DNA of 64,000 bases from Sphingomonas naphthae (lineage in GTDB: Bacteria > Pseudomonadota > Alphaproteobacteria > Sphingomonadales > Sphingomonadaceae): positions 682,001 through 746,000 of the forward strand of contig NZ_CP117411.1 of assembly GCF_028607085.1 (NCBI RefSeq). Reading direction: 5' to 3'. Both the position numbers and the translations under genes were made by a program. Shown here one piece after another: positions 34,744 through 43,898 of the stretch; position 1 is the stretch's first letter, and each line of letters opens with the position of its first letter. Under the pieces are notes generated by a model. That model was not told the origin of the DNA and ran no database searches. It saw only the letters and a list, made by a program, of their open reading frames with translations.

Positions 34744-34930
34744 GCACCCGCCAGGAGGCTCAGTTCTACCTAGGGTAGCAAGGTGATGGTTAAAGAATTG
34801 ATAATGCATCGCGGCGAACTCACTGTTTAGTGGCGCGATAGTTCTGGTTGGTCGGAGCGGTCGGGCCGATGCCTTGCGGACCCGATGCCCGGCCTGACCG
34901 CAACCATGGATTGCGGTCAGGCCGGATCGG

Positions 34931-35476
34931 TCAGGCGTCGATCCCGAGGACCTGCCGGCAATAGATCGGCAGGCCGAGATAGGCGTCGCGCAGCGACGGC
35001 ACCGGCATCAGCGGCCGGGCGATCGCGGTGACGATCGGGGTGGCCGTTGCCTTCGCCAGTTTGGGACGACGCAGCCGTCGCCACAGGGCGCGCAGCATCA
35101 TGGCGAGCCCGATGCCGCCCGCCCCGATGAATAGGGTGCCGATGAGCGCCGCCTGCGGATCGTCGCTGCCGGCAATGAACAGCATCGCGGCCATGGCGAC
35201 GACGCCCAGGAACAGGCCGAGCCGGTTGGCGCGGCGCTGCCGCTCGCGTGCCGGATCGGGCGCCGCCATGCCGTTCCAGGCCCGGTGCCATAGGCGATAG
35301 AGCCGGGCCTCTTCATGGGCCTTCATCGTGCGGGCCATGAAGGCGAAGCCGATGGCGCCGACGATGATGTTCTCACCCGCATAGGCGGCATAGAGGGTGA
35401 AGCAGCCGGCAGCCATGATCGGCAGGGTCACTGCCGGATGGCCGGCGAACAGGGTGAGGGAGGTGGGGCGCTTCAT
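34931..35476 (-). CDS. Membrane protein of the mobilization operon
   Basis: A 181-residue protein with about four hydrophobic segments (HPAVTLPIMAAGCFTLYAAYA, IIVGAIGFAFMA, LGLFLGVVAMAAMLFIAG, ALIGTLFIGAGGIGLAMML). Its start overlaps the stop of the coupling ATPase by 4 bases. The ATPase lacks its own membrane domain, so this protein may serve as its anchor; that is inference. Confidence 0.65.
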   Translation of the reverse strand: MKRPTSLTLFAGHPAVTLPIMAAGCFTLYAAYAGENIIVGAIGFAFMARTMKAHEEARLYRLWHRAWNGMAAPDPARERQRRANRLGLFLGVVAMAAMLFIAGSDDPQAALIGTLFIGAGGIGLAMMLRALWRRLRRPKLAKATATPIVTAIARPLMPVPSLRDAYLGLPIYCRQVLGIDA

Positions 35477-37056
35477 TGCCGGAACTCCGCGACGAAGGCA
35501 TTGCCGCCCGAGACGTTGAAGCGCCGCCCGGCCTGAAACCAGACCGCCGAGACGCGGTTGCCGTGGGCTGGGCCGCCGGTCTTGAGGATGCGACCGAACT
35601 GGGCCGGCTCGATGAGGTAGCCCATCTGCTCCGAATAGCCCCGGCTGACATTGGCGCTGCTGCTCTCGCCCCGATTGCGGCCGACATTGTCGTTGCCGCC
35701 CTCGCTCGACCCCCGGCTGCTGTTGCTACCGCCGCCATAAGAGGACTGGCCGTTGCCGCTGGTGCTGTAGCTGGAACTGGACCCCGAACTGCTGTTCGTG
35801 CCCCAGTTGGTGCCCATGCCCATGTTCGAGCCCGAGCTATAGCTGGAGCCTTCGCCTTCGGAGAAGTTGGCGCGGCGATGGAGGCTCTGGCCGATCGTAT
35901 CGGCCGCCCAGCGGTTGGTCTCGTGGCACGCCTGATTGTGCCAGATGCGGGTCGCGAAATTGCCCAGCAGATGATGCACCCGGTCGCGGGCTGAATCAGA
36001 TCCCATCTTGGCATACAGGGTCGGTAGCGATTGCGTCAGAATGACCATGCAGGCCTTCGAGCCACGGCAGGTCGAAAGGAACTCCGCGTCATAGGCGTTC
36101 ACGAAATACTGGAACTCATCAGCCCACAGGAACACCGGGCGTTCCTGATAGACCAGCGGCAGGCCGTTGCGGGCCAGCACCGCGCGCTGGAACAGGAATT
36201 TCATCAGCTGCTGGGCGACGATCCCATCCTCGTTGCGGGTCAAGGCCGGCATGTCGAGGATGAGGATGGCGCCGCCGAACGCAAGCTCAGGGACCACCCG
36301 GCTTTCCGTGCAGAACGCCGTTTGCAGCCAGCCATGGTTGAAGCGATCGAGCGCCGTGCTGACCGAGATCGCGATGTTGCCGCGCGTCTTGGGGTCAAGC
36401 GACGCCCATTCGTCTTTCCAATAGGACACCATCTTTCGCCCAGTCGCGTCGTCGAGCCGCGCGGCGGCCTGGGCGAACATGGCGCAGAAGAAGGACGTCT
36501 TCTGCCAGCCGGGATCGGTCATCTCGTCCGGCGAGCGCGGGGCGCTGCGCACGAACGTGATGATGTCGGGGATGCTGACCGTACCCTTGGCGGCCATCAG
36601 CACCGGCAGCGTATGGCGCAGGGCCTGCCGCTTGCTGTCAGACCAAAACGCATCGCCATCCTTGCCGGGCGACGCGCTCACCGCCCGCGAACTGTCGAGC
36701 ACCTGCATCAGACATTCGAGCACGGCATTGAGGCCGTTGGCGCCCTGGCGGCGCAATTCGTAGACGAGGAAATTGACGATCGGCGTGTTGCCGTCGACGA
36801 GGATCACGGAGTCGCTGCGGCCCGCCTCGGCGGCCTCGCGCAACCACAGATCGCGCTCCTCAGGCTTGGCGCACAGCACCATGCCGCCCATGCCGGCGCG
36901 CAGATAGGCCTGCCGCAGCGCCTTGCTGGCGCTGGTCTTACCCGAACCGATGCCGCCCATGCAGACCACGCCCTGCACGGCATCCCTCAAGGTGAAATGG
37001 TCGGTCGGTGAGAGTTGCAGCAGCGGTGCGTCCAAGCTGCCCGATTGCATAGGCAT
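35473..37056 (-). CDS. traD: Type IV coupling protein (TraD/TraG-like ATPase), no membrane domain
   Basis: A 527-residue coupling protein that would link the relaxase-DNA complex to a secretion channel. Walker A is GGIGSGKTSA (about residues 34-43), Walker B is FLWADEFQYF (about 309-318), followed by STCRGSKACMVILTQS and other TraM-recognition-type segments. The C-terminus has a long Ser/Gly/Asn-rich linker (about residues 400-465). The usual N-terminal membrane helices are absent: the ATPase fold starts within 30 residues of the start. The next gene encodes a membrane protein that might replace them. Confidence 0.88.
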   Translation of the reverse strand: MPMQSGSLDAPLLQLSPTDHFTLRDAVQGVVCMGGIGSGKTSASKALRQAYLRAGMGGMVLCAKPEERDLWLREAAEAGRSDSVILVDGNTPIVNFLVYELRRQGANGLNAVLECLMQVLDSSRAVSASPGKDGDAFWSDSKRQALRHTLPVLMAAKGTVSIPDIITFVRSAPRSPDEMTDPGWQKTSFFCAMFAQAAARLDDATGRKMVSYWKDEWASLDPKTRGNIAISVSTALDRFNHGWLQTAFCTESRVVPELAFGGAILILDMPALTRNEDGIVAQQLMKFLFQRAVLARNGLPLVYQERPVFLWADEFQYFVNAYDAEFLSTCRGSKACMVILTQSLPTLYAKMGSDSARDRVHHLLGNFATRIWHNQACHETNRWAADTIGQSLHRRANFSEGEGSSYSSGSNMGMGTNWGTNSSSGSSSSYSTSGNGQSSYGGGSNSSRGSSEGGNDNVGRNRGESSSANVSRGYSEQMGYLIEPAQFGRILKTGGPAHGNRVSAVWFQAGRRFNVSGGNAFVAEFRQ

Positions 37057-37066
37057 GGCGGCCTCC

Positions 37067-37300
37067 TCAAAAGTCGATGCCGTGATCCTGGGGTGGAGGG
37101 GGACTATGATGCCCCCGGTCGGTGTCCGGTCGCGTCCAGCCCATCATCTCCGCGATCGATGGCTGGTCGGTGTCCCGCGCGGCCCGGTCGCTGGGGCGTG
37201 GCGTGACGATTTCGCCAAACCACGCCCGCTCGACCAGTTGCTGACGGATGTCGGTAGCGGTGGAACCGAACGCCTCGGTGAACCAATCCTGCTTGTTCAT
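37067..37300 (-). CDS. Small protein upstream of the coupling ATPase
   Basis: A 77-residue protein (MNKQDWFTEAFGSTATDIRQ onward) with an aromatic-rich N-terminal half and a Pro/His/Asp-rich tail. It lies ten bases before the coupling ATPase start, with AAGGA upstream of its own start. It is probably an accessory mobilization protein; function unknown. Confidence 0.6.
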   Translation of the reverse strand: MNKQDWFTEAFGSTATDIRQQLVERAWFGEIVTPRPSDRAARDTDQPSIAEMMGWTRPDTDRGHHSPPPPQDHGIDF

Positions 37301-37347
37301 GGCGTCGATCCTTGCCCGCCGTCATCCGTCAGAGCCGGTTACGCCCG

Positions 37348-37566
37348 TCACGCCTCGGAGAAGCGGTGATCGCAATGGTCGCAGCGCCAGTCATGGCGGA
37401 AGCCATTGACCGCCTGGGTCAGCGCCCAATAGGCTGCAATGCCAGCCGCGATGGCCGGATGCTTCGTGATCTGGGCAGCCTGCGCGCCGTTACGCAGATG
37501 CTCTTCCGAAATGGGCTCAAACTTGTTCGAGCTGATCCGGCTGGAGGTGCATTTGGGACAGTTCAT
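37348..37566 (-). CDS. Small zinc-ribbon protein
   Basis: A 72-residue protein with two CxxC pairs, one at the start (NCPKCTSS) and one near the end (WRCDHCDHRF), likely binding one Zn ion. The middle segment is hydrophobic (AIAAGIAAYWALTQAV). The start at MNCPKC puts the first pair at the N-terminus. Function unknown; it separates the transfer genes from the cargo genes. Confidence 0.6.
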   Translation of the reverse strand: MNCPKCTSSRISSNKFEPISEEHLRNGAQAAQITKHPAIAAGIAAYWALTQAVNGFRHDWRCDHCDHRFSEA

Positions 37567-37671
37567 GGTCGGTACTCCTGCTGTGTGCTGTGGCCCTTCG
37601 GCCGACACAGCAGGTGCCCCACATCGAGAAATGACGACATTTCTCAAAGTTACTGACTTGGTGAATCAAGG

Positions 37672-38076
37672 CTATCGGGGCGAGCGGTAGCTGGGCGACT
37701 GGCGCGCCTGATCGAGACGCTCGGTATGGGAACTTGCCTTGCTGGCAGCTTCGGCTCGCGCGAAAAGAACTTCGACGGCGCTTGATCTCAAAATGTCGAA
37801 ATAGAGCAGGCCACTGCGTTGATGATTGCCATGACGCTCGTAATCTTCGCCGGGGACAAGCCCCAGTTTTTGAAGGTAGGCATCGCAATGATTGCCGCCG
37901 CCGGGCGCAATAAGCCGCATCGGTATGGGTGGATCACTGAGGCCTTCGCCATTGAAATCGGGAAAGTCGATGATCTTCTCAGGAAGTCCACCTTCTCGGT
38001 AATAGCAAACCAAACCCTCACCAGCCTCTTTGGCAAGCGATGCGACGCGATGATTTGCGTATTCCTCAAATAACAA
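37672..38076 (-). CDS. Hypothetical protein at the end of the CHAT gene cluster
   Basis: A 134-residue protein with a TTG start and AAGAGG six bases upstream. It reads LFEEYANHRVASLAKEAGEG, then a compact beta-rich middle and a disordered tail (TERLDQARQSPSYRSPR). It lies 54 bases after the CHAT protease gene on the same strand and may be the third gene of that unit. No family was recognised. Confidence 0.5.
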   Translation of the reverse strand: MLFEEYANHRVASLAKEAGEGLVCYYREGGLPEKIIDFPDFNGEGLSDPPIPMRLIAPGGGNHCDAYLQKLGLVPGEDYERHGNHQRSGLLYFDILRSSAVEVLFARAEAASKASSHTERLDQARQSPSYRSPR

Positions 38077-38130
38077 AAGTACCTCTTAAAGCACAACAAT
38101 AACGATTGCGTTGAATTTAAACAATCGAAA

Positions 38131-39897
38131 TCATGACCACATACCATACAGAGAAAACCCAGACCAATAATAAGGATGGCTTAGCGAAACACCTTCTTCC
38201 CGTTTGATCCTTTCCGCCGCGCTTGCTGCCCGCTGCCGCACGATGCGTTCGCCACTTCGAAGCTGATCGCGCGTGGCGATCATGCTCATCACGCTTCGCT
38301 GAGCATCGCCATGCGCTTGGGCGCGTGACATGCCTTGCCCTAGCGCGGTCAGAAGCGCCTGATTGTAATGGCGGGCGGCAAAATCGTTAACCGGCCACAA
38401 GGTCGCGATGATCGAGCCCACACCATGCAGGCGGAACAAAGCGACGACGCTGTTTTCTCCAGCCCCGAGCCAATCGGTCGTGCCCACGCTGACGCAACCC
38501 GACAGGACTAGGAGACCAACCTGTTGGTCCGATGCAATGACATCGACAAATCGGATCGTCTCGCCCAACGGTGAAACGATCGCGGCTTCCTCAATAGCGG
38601 TGCGCGGCGCCGCCACATGCGCGGAAAGTAGCGCAATGTCGGTCGCATCCAACAACTGTCGAACGCTGTCTCGATTCCATGGCCTTGATCGATCGGATGC
38701 GATCTCACTCAACCTGATCGCTCCGGCATCATCAAGCTGTCGATAATGGTCAAGCTCGTAACGCGCTTGCGGAAGCGTTAGGGTGTCAGCCAAGACTTTG
38801 ACGCCCCGCCCGGCCAGAGGCTCGCCGCCGACAATTGAATCGAAATCGACCAAGCCATCGATAAAGTCGGCGCCGCCTGGGATGATTGGCGCGAAAACGA
38901 CGTTGAACCGCTCGGCCAAAAAACCGTCGCCATCGTGCAAAGCCGCATACGGGATAATCGCCAGCACCGCATGGGTTGCGATCGTCAGGGTAGGATACGC
39001 CGGCAGCGCGGCAAGGGCAGCCGCGACCTCGGGATGATCGAATAGCTCGCGCAGCAGAAGATCATAAAGACCTTTAAGCGCAGAATTTAGCTGATCCATT
39101 GGCCGTCGTTCGTGGATGGCCAAGTTTAGGTGAAAAACGATGCTGGCTAAACCGCGAAGCCCCATATGTGAGTCCGCTGCCGACCGTTCTTCACTGCTCA
39201 ATTGATCAAAAATGATTTTCTGAACAAAAACGCGGCGCTTAAAGGCTATGCCGCCGACGCGAATGGTCGCCTCCAGAAATGCGGATGAGCAGTGCAAGCG
39301 CAAATGAACAGAATCTTTGGGCGCGTAGCCCGTGATTCGCCTCCAATACATTTCATTCAGTGCCATGGCATGGCGCTGAATCTGCATCAGCGCCCCATCC
39401 CTCAACCGCGCATTGAGAGATGCTGCCTTTCCGATGAGCTTATGCTCAATCCATGCGATCCGCCGCTTGGCGGGAAGGAGAAGGGCCTTTGCTCTGACTT
39501 CACTTATGAGTTGGCGTATATCGTCGACGCCAACCCAGCGGTCGGTTTTGGGCAGATTGAATAACCGTGCTGGTAATCGGGTGTTGGCCGGGACTGTTCG
39601 TTCGTTGGCTGAAGCCCCATAGAGCTTGACGTGGATTGCCTCGTTGACCCGTTGGCCGAATATCAGGGCATTGATCAGATCGGTGTCGCTGATCGCGCCA
39701 AAAACCTCTTTGGCTGTTTCGCTCGGGTTCTCATAGGCTGCAAGCGTGCAGATCTGGGCGACATAATGTAGGCGCCGCTCGGCCGCGATAATCGCGAGCG
39801 CGAGCACCGCCGCTTCGACGACTGCTTCCCCGGTTTCTGAGGAAGACGCCAACATCGCCGCCATGCGCGTAAGGAATGCTGCGTCGGGTTGGGCCAT
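38131..39897 (-). CDS. CHAT-domain caspase-like cysteine protease
   Basis: A 588-residue protein. The first 270 residues are helical and probably act as a regulatory or sensing region. The C-terminal half is a CHAT (caspase HetF associated with TPRs) domain with the His-Cys dyad at H427 (LLSAHVAA) and C468 (LVLSGCVSVGT), followed by the family-typical ATLWPVNDFAARHYNQALL and the end HPYYWSGFSLYGMW. CHAT proteases act as effectors in several bacterial defence systems. It overlaps the upstream 360-residue gene (TGATG) and is therefore coupled to it. The substrate is unknown. Confidence 0.85.
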   Translation of the reverse strand: MAQPDAAFLTRMAAMLASSSETGEAVVEAAVLALAIIAAERRLHYVAQICTLAAYENPSETAKEVFGAISDTDLINALIFGQRVNEAIHVKLYGASANERTVPANTRLPARLFNLPKTDRWVGVDDIRQLISEVRAKALLLPAKRRIAWIEHKLIGKAASLNARLRDGALMQIQRHAMALNEMYWRRITGYAPKDSVHLRLHCSSAFLEATIRVGGIAFKRRVFVQKIIFDQLSSEERSAADSHMGLRGLASIVFHLNLAIHERRPMDQLNSALKGLYDLLLRELFDHPEVAAALAALPAYPTLTIATHAVLAIIPYAALHDGDGFLAERFNVVFAPIIPGGADFIDGLVDFDSIVGGEPLAGRGVKVLADTLTLPQARYELDHYRQLDDAGAIRLSEIASDRSRPWNRDSVRQLLDATDIALLSAHVAAPRTAIEEAAIVSPLGETIRFVDVIASDQQVGLLVLSGCVSVGTTDWLGAGENSVVALFRLHGVGSIIATLWPVNDFAARHYNQALLTALGQGMSRAQAHGDAQRSVMSMIATRDQLRSGERIVRQRAASAAERIKREEGVSLSHPYYWSGFSLYGMWS

Positions 39898-40979
39898 CAG
39901 ACGACCCGGTAGGTCGCGCGATAAATATGGGGGCGGACTGATGTAGGGGATGGAGGATAGTCATCGGCGCGCCCCAGTTCGATCAACCGGCGAACGCGCT
40001 GATGGGCGCTTGTTTGCTTCGTATGGCGCAGCGACTGCCGCTCTATGAAGGTGACGAAGGCCATGCTTTCGGCATATCTTCCAGGCCAATGCTCCGGCAC
40101 GTTGACCAAAAGCCTTTTCATCTCCGCAGGTAGATCAGGCGGACCCGCCTCGGTTGCCGGGATGCCGACCGCCTGCACCCAAAAACTTCCCGCACCATCA
40201 ACCCGCGCGTTCAACGCGTCATCTTCAAATTCCGGTAGCAATGCAGCCGCGCGATCTTCCCGCTGGAAGCGTGGCATGAACCAGCCACCGACATCGGACC
40301 ATTGATCAAGCAGGGCACGGTCATCCGTGCAAAGTTCGAAACCGGCAATCACTTGGGGAAACCCGCTGGGCGGCACCATGAACTGGATAAAATCTCCTCG
40401 GTGAATCACGACCTCATCAAATGCTGGTTGCCGCACGATGCGTTCCGATGACGCTGGCTCCCTACGCCAATGCGGCGTGTCGCCGTGGAGGATGGAAAGG
40501 GCTCCCCCGGCATCGCATTGCCGTTCGAAAACATCGTGTAGGCACTGCTTCAGCCGACGTTGCAGAACGGTGGTGAAATAAGGTTCTCCGCCGATCGCAT
40601 GGAAATCAGATCTTAAACTCAGAAAACGTAAAAGCCCTTGGGCGAACTCCGAGAATGTCCCCATGATGGGTTCAGGCCAAAGGGATAAGCGGCCTTGCGC
40701 TTTGGCGATATACGCATCGATCCCCGCTTGATGGAGGTTTGAGGAGGCTCCGTATATTATGAGATGCTCCAGTGTCGCGGCAAAGCGGCAGAGATCGTCA
40801 GCAATCCCTACCCGGTCATCTCCCGCTAACATCTTGTTGAATTTGATTGCGGTACCCGTGTCGCCGCGCACGCAGCGCGCTAAGGCTGCGTTATTGACAA
40901 ATCCAGCGTGCGAGCCTGAAGGAAGGACCGCTAGCGCCAAATCACATTTTAACCAAAGATCTGGCAACCTAATTTTCAT
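39897..40979 (-). CDS. Unknown 360-residue partner of the CHAT protease
   Basis: A 360-residue soluble protein of unrecognised family. It shows a mixed alpha/beta composition with GDFIQFMVPPSGFPQVIAGF and GSFWVQAVGIPATEAG in the centre and a basic C-terminus (HQRVRRLIELGRADD). It lies directly ahead of the CHAT gene with overlapping stop and start codons, so the products probably work together, perhaps as sensor or substrate. No transmembrane segments are seen. Confidence 0.6.
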   Translation of the reverse strand: MKIRLPDLWLKCDLALAVLPSGSHAGFVNNAALARCVRGDTGTAIKFNKMLAGDDRVGIADDLCRFAATLEHLIIYGASSNLHQAGIDAYIAKAQGRLSLWPEPIMGTFSEFAQGLLRFLSLRSDFHAIGGEPYFTTVLQRRLKQCLHDVFERQCDAGGALSILHGDTPHWRREPASSERIVRQPAFDEVVIHRGDFIQFMVPPSGFPQVIAGFELCTDDRALLDQWSDVGGWFMPRFQREDRAAALLPEFEDDALNARVDGAGSFWVQAVGIPATEAGPPDLPAEMKRLLVNVPEHWPGRYAESMAFVTFIERQSLRHTKQTSAHQRVRRLIELGRADDYPPSPTSVRPHIYRATYRVV

Positions 40980-41093
40980 ATGAAAGCTTGGCTATGACCT
41001 TCTAGAAAACGTATGGCAGTTCATTATGTACACAAACTTCTCTGGCAAAGTAAATTTGCAACTTATAATGATAGTTCAAGATCAAGAGGAGTT

Positions 41094-42803
41094 TTATCGG
41101 CGTTCCTCAACTCCCTTAGATGCGATCTGTTTATCATGGCGCGAATAGAGCCACTTCTGCTGGAGTATAGTAAGGGTATTTGACCACGACCAGTAGATCA
41201 CCAGGCCGGCTGCATAGCCCGCCATCACGAACATCAGCACCCACGGCATGATCGAGAAGATCTGCCGCTGGGTCTCGTCCATCGCCTGCGGGTTCAGCTT
41301 GAACTGGAAATACATGGTGATGCCCAGGATGATCGGCAGCACGCCCAGCGCCAGCATGTGTGGTGGGGTGAAGGGCAGCAGGCCGAACAGGTTGGTCACC
41401 AGCAAAGGATCGGGCGCGGACAGATCCTTGATCCACAGGATGAAGGGCTGGTGGCGCATCTCGATCGAGAGCATCAGCACCTTGTAGAGCGCATAGAACA
41501 CCGGGATCTGGAGGAAGATCGGCAGGCAGCCGGCCAGCGGATTGACCTTCTCGTCCTTGTGAAGCTGCATCATCTCCTGCTGGAGACGCGGCTTGTCGTC
41601 CTTGTACTTTTCCTGAAGCGCCTTCATTTTAGGTTGTAAAACACGCATCGCCGCTGCCGATGAAAATTGCTTCTGCGCGATCGGGAACATCAGGCCGCGC
41701 ACCACGACCGTGAGGCACATGATCGCCACGCCGAAATTGCCGACCATGCGGAACAGCCAGTCGAGCAGGTAGAAGATCGGCTTTTCGAACCAGACGAACC
41801 AGCCCCAGTCGATCGCGCGATCGAGCCGGGCGATGCCGAGATCGTCCTGATAGCGCTCCAGGAGATGGGCTTCCTTGGCGCCCGCGAACAGCCGGGTGAC
41901 GGCGGTCGCCTGTGTCTTGGGCGCGACCACCTCGACGGCGCGCGACAGATCGGCCTGATAGCGGCCGTCGGCGCCGCGGAAGCCGGCCTCCACCGCCGCC
42001 TTCTGGTCAGGGATCAGCGCGGTCAGCCAATATTTGTCGCCGAAGCCGAGCCAGCCACCGGTGGAATTGCGGCGCTCGCCCGCCGGGTTCTTGTCGAGAT
42101 CGGAGAAGTCGATGCCGTAATCGGTCACGCCATCGAACGTGGCGATCGGGCCGGTGTGCATCGTCCAGCTGTCGGCATCCTTGGAATGGCCGATCCGGCT
42201 GACGAGGCCATAAGGCTTCACGCCGACCGCGCCGGCGCCGGCGTTGGCGACCGTCTGGGTGACGGTGAACAGATAATCGGCATCGACGTCGAAGCGGATG
42301 CGGAAGAGCTGGCCCTGGCCGTTGTTCCAGCTGAGCGTGACCGGCTTGCCCGGCGCGAGCGTTGCGCCGTCGGCGGCCCAGACGGTGTCAGCGCCCGGCA
42401 GCGCCGCGCCCTGGCCGGTCCAGCCGAAGCCCGCGAAATAGGCATCCGCCGTGCCGCCCGGCGAGAGCAGGCGCACCGGCGGCGAATTCTTGGCGATGGT
42501 CTCGCCGTAGGTCACCAGCACCAGATCGTCGATCCGCGCGCCCTTCAGGCTGATCGAGCCCTTGAGCTTGGGGGTGGCGATGGCGACGCGCGGCGCCTCG
42601 CGCAGCACGATCGCGCGGTCGCGGATCTGGGCGGCGCTGTCGATCGGCGCCTCGGGCTTGGGTAGCGCGACCTGCTTGCCGTCGACGATCTTGGTCGAGG
42701 GCGGGGTAGCGGTCGGCAGGATCCGGTCGGACAGCAGGGTCCAGCCCAGCAGCACGAGGAACGACAGCACGAGCGCCAGGATCAGGTTACGCTGATTGTC
42801 CAA
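41094..42803 (-). CDS. yidC: Membrane protein insertase YidC (element-borne copy)
   Basis: A 569-residue YidC if started at TTG 42803 (LDNQRNLILALVLSFLVLLG, the family start); the frame extends to GTG 42890 (598 residues). It has the N-terminal helix, the large periplasmic P1 domain and five C-terminal helices. The hydrophilic-groove Arg sits in VVRGLMFPIAQKQFSS, followed by DKPRLQQEMMQLHKDEKVNP and GCLPIFLQIPVFYALYK. The core has sphingomonad-like GC-rich codons, but both ends are AT-rich. The usual rnpA-yidC-engB neighbours are absent, so it is probably an extra copy inserting small membrane proteins. Confidence 0.88.
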   Translation of the reverse strand: MDNQRNLILALVLSFLVLLGWTLLSDRILPTATPPSTKIVDGKQVALPKPEAPIDSAAQIRDRAIVLREAPRVAIATPKLKGSISLKGARIDDLVLVTYGETIAKNSPPVRLLSPGGTADAYFAGFGWTGQGAALPGADTVWAADGATLAPGKPVTLSWNNGQGQLFRIRFDVDADYLFTVTQTVANAGAGAVGVKPYGLVSRIGHSKDADSWTMHTGPIATFDGVTDYGIDFSDLDKNPAGERRNSTGGWLGFGDKYWLTALIPDQKAAVEAGFRGADGRYQADLSRAVEVVAPKTQATAVTRLFAGAKEAHLLERYQDDLGIARLDRAIDWGWFVWFEKPIFYLLDWLFRMVGNFGVAIMCLTVVVRGLMFPIAQKQFSSAAAMRVLQPKMKALQEKYKDDKPRLQQEMMQLHKDEKVNPLAGCLPIFLQIPVFYALYKVLMLSIEMRHQPFILWIKDLSAPDPLLVTNLFGLLPFTPPHMLALGVLPIILGITMYFQFKLNPQAMDETQRQIFSIMPWVLMFVMAGYAAGLVIYWSWSNTLTILQQKWLYSRHDKQIASKGVEERR

Positions 42804-42996
42804 CTTTGTAGGCCGATCTAAAAGGGAATAGCTGCTGGGACCGTTAGCAACGTCATAGGTTATCGAAAACCCCGGATCGAAGCCCAGCACACTTCAATGC
42901 TACTATCGGCCGCACGGATTAGTCCATTTCGGATGAATCGATTTCAGGATAAGATGATACCTCGCTTGATCGCAACGTAAGCATTGAAATCGTCTG

Positions 42997-43890
42997 TTAA
43001 TATATGTCGGAGAAGCAAGCATCCCGAACAATTCGGCTAGTATCACTTCCGTACTTAGACCGAATGGACTCATTCTCCCCAGGAGCAATTTTCAAAATGC
43101 TTTTCACCGCTGCCGCTCTTGAGCGTTTGCACGAATGAGCCGACGCGATCCGATGAAGTGGCTCTACAGCATTTTGAAGACCGAGGTGACCCGCCATTTC
43201 GATAAGATCAACACGAAAACTAACCGGCCCGTCCACAAATCCCGCCGAAACTTGATGATGAACATCAAAATATTGCTGTTGACGTGTTAACTGGTCTTCT
43301 GTCGATACCAACAAATTCACGGACACTGACAAATCAATTGGTGGATGCTGTGTGTGAATATCTCTTGATCGGCGGTACATCATAACCTTTCCGATCGACA
43401 AATTTGTCCGCTCGATAAACCGCACGGCCACTTTCTCACCGACCTTTGGAAGCATGGATTCATAGTCATACTCATATAGATCGGTCTCATAACCAGAACC
43501 GTAATAACCAGCGGTCAGGAAATCAAAATTATGATCATGAGGAGCTTCATAAGCGTACAACCGCTTCTCAAATTCATCCTTTCCACCTCGCGCCTTAGGC
43601 ACTTTCCAAACATTAGCGCGAAGCCGAAAAATACCACTTTTTGTAGATCCAAGAATAAACGTAGCATCTGTATAGATGTTTTCGGGCTGACTTTCATCTA
43701 TGGTATTTTTAATTGGCTCAATGATAAGGTCATTGAGAAGATCTTTCTTTTGAGAAAGACGGTGAAGGACCTCAGCTGCCCCAAATATGCTGTCTTGATC
43801 ATTTGGATCTACGTGGTCTTCCGCAAATTGCAGGACCTCGCCAATCTCACAGGGATCTGCGCTGTTAAAGAATCGGGAAAGCGCCATCAT
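42997..43890 (-). CDS. Cupin-like / HEAT-like protein with intact metal motif
   Basis: A 297-residue protein (starting at MMALSRFF, AAAGGACGC upstream). An N-terminal helical region of about 65 residues is followed by a beta-rich domain with PHDHNFDFLTAGYYGSGYET, LYEYD and MMYRRSRDIHTQHPP. The H-x-H...E...H order fits a cupin metal site, and the end (about 75 residues) is helical and HEAT-like (GLQNAVEPLHRIASAHSCKR). It begins eight bases after its upstream paralogue and is probably coupled to it. The family is not recognised by name; a peptide-modifying or iron-enzyme role is inferred. Confidence 0.65.
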   Translation of the reverse strand: MMALSRFFNSADPCEIGEVLQFAEDHVDPNDQDSIFGAAEVLHRLSQKKDLLNDLIIEPIKNTIDESQPENIYTDATFILGSTKSGIFRLRANVWKVPKARGGKDEFEKRLYAYEAPHDHNFDFLTAGYYGSGYETDLYEYDYESMLPKVGEKVAVRFIERTNLSIGKVMMYRRSRDIHTQHPPIDLSVSVNLLVSTEDQLTRQQQYFDVHHQVSAGFVDGPVSFRVDLIEMAGHLGLQNAVEPLHRIASAHSCKRSRAAAVKSILKIAPGENESIRSKYGSDTSRIVRDACFSDIY

Positions 43891-43898
43891 GCGTCCTT

